Shown here: one piece after another, positions 7,082 through 8,809 of the stretch | Layout: every line of letters starts with the position of its first letter | How positions within the stretch are numbered: position 1 is the first letter of the stretch | NCBI GenBank assembly: GCA_002429615.1 | Contig: DJAN01000188.1 | Span: 1 to 8,809, forward strand | Origin: Lysobacteraceae bacterium UBA6001 | GTDB lineage: Bacteria > Pseudomonadota > Gammaproteobacteria > Xanthomonadales > Xanthomonadaceae | DNA: 8,809 nt | Direction of reading: 5' to 3' | The notes under the pieces: model-generated | The model's database searches: none | Told to the model about the DNA's origin: nothing | The model's input: only the letters and a program-made list of their open reading frames with translations | Translations under genes and position numbers: made by a program

Positions 7082-7525
7082 ATGAAAACCACGCCCTACC
7101 TCAGCTTCAATGGCGACTGCCGCCAGGCCTTTGAGCGCTACAAGCAGATCTTCGGCGGCGAGACCTTCCAGATGACCTATGGCGAAGCGCCGCCACCGCC
7201 CGCCGATGCGCCCCCGCCGCCGGAAGGTTGCGGCGACCTCTCCGCCGCCGCCGACCGCATCATGCACGTCACCCTCGCCCACGGTCAGGAGGCGTTCCTG
7301 ATGGGCTCGGACATGCCGCCCGGCATGGAGAAGAAGCCCGGCGGCATCTCGGTGGCGGTGAACTGCGACGACAACGCCGAGGCCGAGCGCGTGTTCCAGG
7401 CGCTGGCCGAGGGCGGCACCGTGCAGATGCCGATGGCCGAAACGTTCTGGGCCGAGCGCTTCGGCATGACCATCGACCGCTTCGGCACGCCGTGGCTGAT
7501 CAACGGCATCTACAAGCAGCCGTGA
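7082..7525 (+). CDS. PhnB-like VOC superfamily protein
   Basis: This 147-aa cytoplasmic protein of the vicinal oxygen chelate (glyoxalase/bleomycin-resistance) superfamily is of the PhnB-like type (COG2764), often labelled a 3-demethylubiquinone methyltransferase-like domain by similarity only. The family start PYLSFNGDCRQAFERYKQIFGGE (residues 5-27) and end FWAERFGMTIDRFGTPWLING (122-142) are clear. Between them is a Pro-rich loop with two APPPP runs (36-40 and 43-47), longer than I would expect in relatives. The substrate is unknown and a methyltransferase role is not supported by any SAM motif. It lies 17 nt after the DGPF gene and 17 nt before the second VOC gene. PhnB-like and VOC genes are common members of ECF42/DGPF clusters. 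Confidence 0.88.
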   Translation: MKTTPYLSFNGDCRQAFERYKQIFGGETFQMTYGEAPPPPADAPPPPEGCGDLSAAADRIMHVTLAHGQEAFLMGSDMPPGMEKKPGGISVAVNCDDNAEAERVFQALAEGGTVQMPMAETFWAERFGMTIDRFGTPWLINGIYKQP

Positions 7526-7542
7526 GCCCGGAGACGACACGC

Positions 7543-7947
7543 ATGGTCAAGCAGATCTTCGTCAACCTGCCGGTCGAGTCGCTGCCGCGCGCGGTGGACT
7601 TCTTCAGCGCGCTCGGTTTCTCGTTCGATCCCAAGTACACCGACGAGAACGCCACCTGCCTCATCCTTGGCGACAACATCTTCGCGATGCTGCTGGTCAA
7701 ACCCTTCTTCGAGGGCTTCATGACCAAGCAGATCTGCGATACCGGCAAGGCCGCCGAGGTGATCACCGCGCTGGCGGTGGACAGCCGCGCGGAGGTGGAC
7801 ACACTGGTGGCGCGCGCCGCCGAGGCCGGCGGCGTGGTCTCCGGCGACCCGAAGGATTACGGGTTCATGTACCAGCACGGCTTCCAGGACCCGGATGGTC
7901 ATATCTGGGAAGTCTTCCACGCCAGCGGCGAACCGCCGCCGGCATGA
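7543..7947 (+). CDS. VOC superfamily protein (glyoxalase-like, COG3607 type)
   Basis: This 134-aa protein has a single VOC fold unit pair. It begins MVKQIFVNLPVESLPRAVDFFSALGF and ends GFMYQHGFQDPDGHIWEVFHA (residues 107-127), the usual layout of predicted lactoylglutathione-lyase-like proteins. E123 in WEVF is at the usual C-terminal metal-ligand position. The N-terminal strand has Asn (N8) near where many true glyoxalases carry His or Gln, so glyoxalase I activity is doubtful. ATG 7543 has GGAG (7530-7533) 9 nt upstream. The gene is third in the putative ECF42-controlled operon and is not closely similar to the PhnB-like protein before it, so it is not a recent duplicate. Confidence 0.87.
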   Translation: MVKQIFVNLPVESLPRAVDFFSALGFSFDPKYTDENATCLILGDNIFAMLLVKPFFEGFMTKQICDTGKAAEVITALAVDSRAEVDTLVARAAEAGGVVSGDPKDYGFMYQHGFQDPDGHIWEVFHASGEPPPA

Positions 7948-7990
7948 CCTGGACGCGCGGCCATGGGTGCGCCGCAGCTTGCCCTCCCGT

Positions 7991-8014
7991 GCCGGCGATG
8001 GTCTGATCGCCGGC
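7991..8014 (+). promoter_or_regulatory. Perfect hairpin abutting the sigma-factor start codon
   Basis: GCCGGCGAT (7991-7999) and ATCGCCGGC (8006-8014) form an uninterrupted 9-bp stem with a 6-nt loop, ending one base before ATG 8016. No T tract follows, so it is not a terminator. There is no recognisable Shine-Dalgarno in the 20 nt before the ATG; that space is the hairpin. As RNA it would lie where the ribosome must bind, suggesting translational restraint of the sigma factor. As DNA it could instead be an operator. The pairing is seen; the function is inferred. Confidence 0.6.
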
Positions 8015-8015
8015 C

Positions 8016-8809
8016 ATGGAACCCCGCGACGTCCATTCCACGCTCAATGCGGTCTGGCGCATGGAGGCGGCGAAGATCATCGCCGCCCTCGCCCGCCAGG
8101 TCCGCGACGTGGGCCTGGCCGAGGAACTGGCCCAGGACGCGCTGCTCGCCGCACTGGAGCGCTGGCCTACGGACGGCATTCCCGACAACCCCGGGGCGTG
8201 GCTGATGACCACCGCGCGCAACCGGGCCATCGACCGCCTGCGCCATGCCCAACTGCAGCGGCGCAAGCGCGATGCGGTGGGTTACGAGATCGAGCGCGAG
8301 CAGCAGGCGGTGCAGGCGGCGCAGGCCGTGGATCCGGACGACGACATCGGCGACGACCTGCTGCGGCTGATGTTCGTCGCCTGCCATCCGCTGCTGGGCA
8401 CCGACGCGCGCGTGGCGCTGACCTTGCGCATGCTCGGCGGCCTGGCCACCGACGAGATCGCCCGTGCGTTCCTGGTGCCAGAGGCGACGGTGGCGCAGCG
8501 CATCGTGCGCGCCAAGCGCACGCTCAGCGAACGCCAGGTGCCGTTCGAGGTGCCGCGCGGCGAGGAACGCGATGCGCGACTGGGTTCGGTGCTGGAGGTG
8601 CTGTACCTGATCTTCAACGAAGGCTATGCCGCCACCGCGGGCGACGACCTGATGCGCCCGGCCCTGTGCGAGGAGGCGTTGCGGCTGTGCCGGGTGCTGG
8701 CGCGGCTGGCGCCGCGGGATCCGGAAGTGCATGGCCTGCTGGCCCTGATGGCGTTGCAGGCCTCGCGCCAACGGGCGCGCGTGGACGGCGACGGCGCGCC
8801 GGTGCTGCT
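8016..8809 (+). CDS. ECF sigma factor, ECF42 type, C-terminally cut by the window edge
   Basis: 264 codons are present and the frame is open at the right edge; full-length relatives are roughly 400 aa. It would direct RNA polymerase to a small regulon, probably its own operon. The sigma-2 part spans about 11-80 (GLAEELAQDALLAALERWP, then NPGAWLMTTARNRAIDRLR) and sigma-4 about 115-172, with the helix-turn-helix LATDEIARAFLVPEATVAQRIVRAKRTL. After that comes the long extension typical of ECF42 (COG4941/DUF6596, TPR-like), including the conserved LIFNEGY (198-204) and MRPALCEEALRL (213-224). This extension is reported to be needed for activity in ECF42; no anti-sigma gene is seen nearby. An in-frame TGA at 8004-8006 excludes any start before ATG 8016. 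The gene starts 68 nt after the VOC gene and lacks a clear Shine-Dalgarno. Confidence 0.93.
   Translation, partial: MEPRDVHSTLNAVWRMEAAKIIAALARQVRDVGLAEELAQDALLAALERWPTDGIPDNPGAWLMTTARNRAIDRLRHAQLQRRKRDAVGYEIEREQQAVQAAQAVDPDDDIGDDLLRLMFVACHPLLGTDARVALTLRMLGGLATDEIARAFLVPEATVAQRIVRAKRTLSERQVPFEVPRGEERDARLGSVLEVLYLIFNEGYAATAGDDLMRPALCEEALRLCRVLARLAPRDPEVHGLLALMALQASRQRARVDGDGAPVL

Noticed and set aside
7228..7542. Upstream in-frame extension of the second VOC gene
   Set aside because: It overlaps the PhnB-like gene in another frame and adds Arg-rich sequence. ATG 7543 with GGAG gives the normal VOC start.
7963..8205. An 80-codon + strand open frame over the VOC-sigma junction
   Set aside because: It reads the sigma factor gene out of frame. 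The sigma frame from 8016 has clear sigma-2, sigma-4 and ECF42 extension motifs.

Overview
The window is GC-rich bacterial DNA (by eye about two thirds G+C or more, with strong G/C third-position bias). It carries two compact gene clusters, all on the + strand. Protein sequences and codon use fit a gammaproteobacterium of the Xanthomonadaceae type (Stenotrophomonas, Pseudoxanthomonas, Lysobacter, Luteimonas). This placement is an inference from family resemblance; there is no 16S rRNA or species marker here.

Region 1 (1-6490) is an MdtABC-type multidrug efflux operon. The last 16 codons of what is probably the periplasmic adaptor (MdtA role) are followed by two complete, paralogous RND inner-membrane permeases: MdtB-like (85-3321, 1078 aa) and MdtC-like (3347-6490, 1047 aa). 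In the E. coli MdtABC system the two permeases form a mixed B2C trimer that works with an adaptor and TolC. The pair here keeps the proton-relay Asp-Asp and Lys residues in both subunits. The B subunit has an unusual Ser/Asn/Thr/Gly-rich insertion of about 37 residues in its second periplasmic domain. The B and C genes are bridged by a 10-codon minicistron that overlaps the stop of one and the start of the other by ATGA. A strong hairpin terminator (6495-6518) closes the operon. No outer-membrane channel gene follows.

Region 2 (about 6562-8809) is an ECF sigma factor module of the ECF42 type: YCII/DGPF-domain protein, PhnB-like VOC protein, second VOC (glyoxalase-fold) protein, then an ECF42-family sigma factor with its characteristic C-terminal extension. 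The sigma gene runs off the right edge. The first three genes are tightly packed, with 17-nt gaps and good Shine-Dalgarno sites. Upstream of the DGPF gene is a TGTCGA-N17-CGTC element that matches the promoter motif as I recall it for ECF42 sigmas, suggesting that the sigma factor drives its own operon. The sigma gene is different: it lacks a recognisable Shine-Dalgarno and is preceded, one base before its ATG, by a perfect 9-bp hairpin.

The two regions appear to be separate transcription units. I see no RNA genes, insertion sequences, CRISPR array or phage genes. The window reads as well-kept core or accessory chromosome. The most interesting signals are the regulatory details: the ECF42-type promoter, the hairpin at the sigma start, the coupling minicistron, and the low-complexity insert in the MdtB-like permease.
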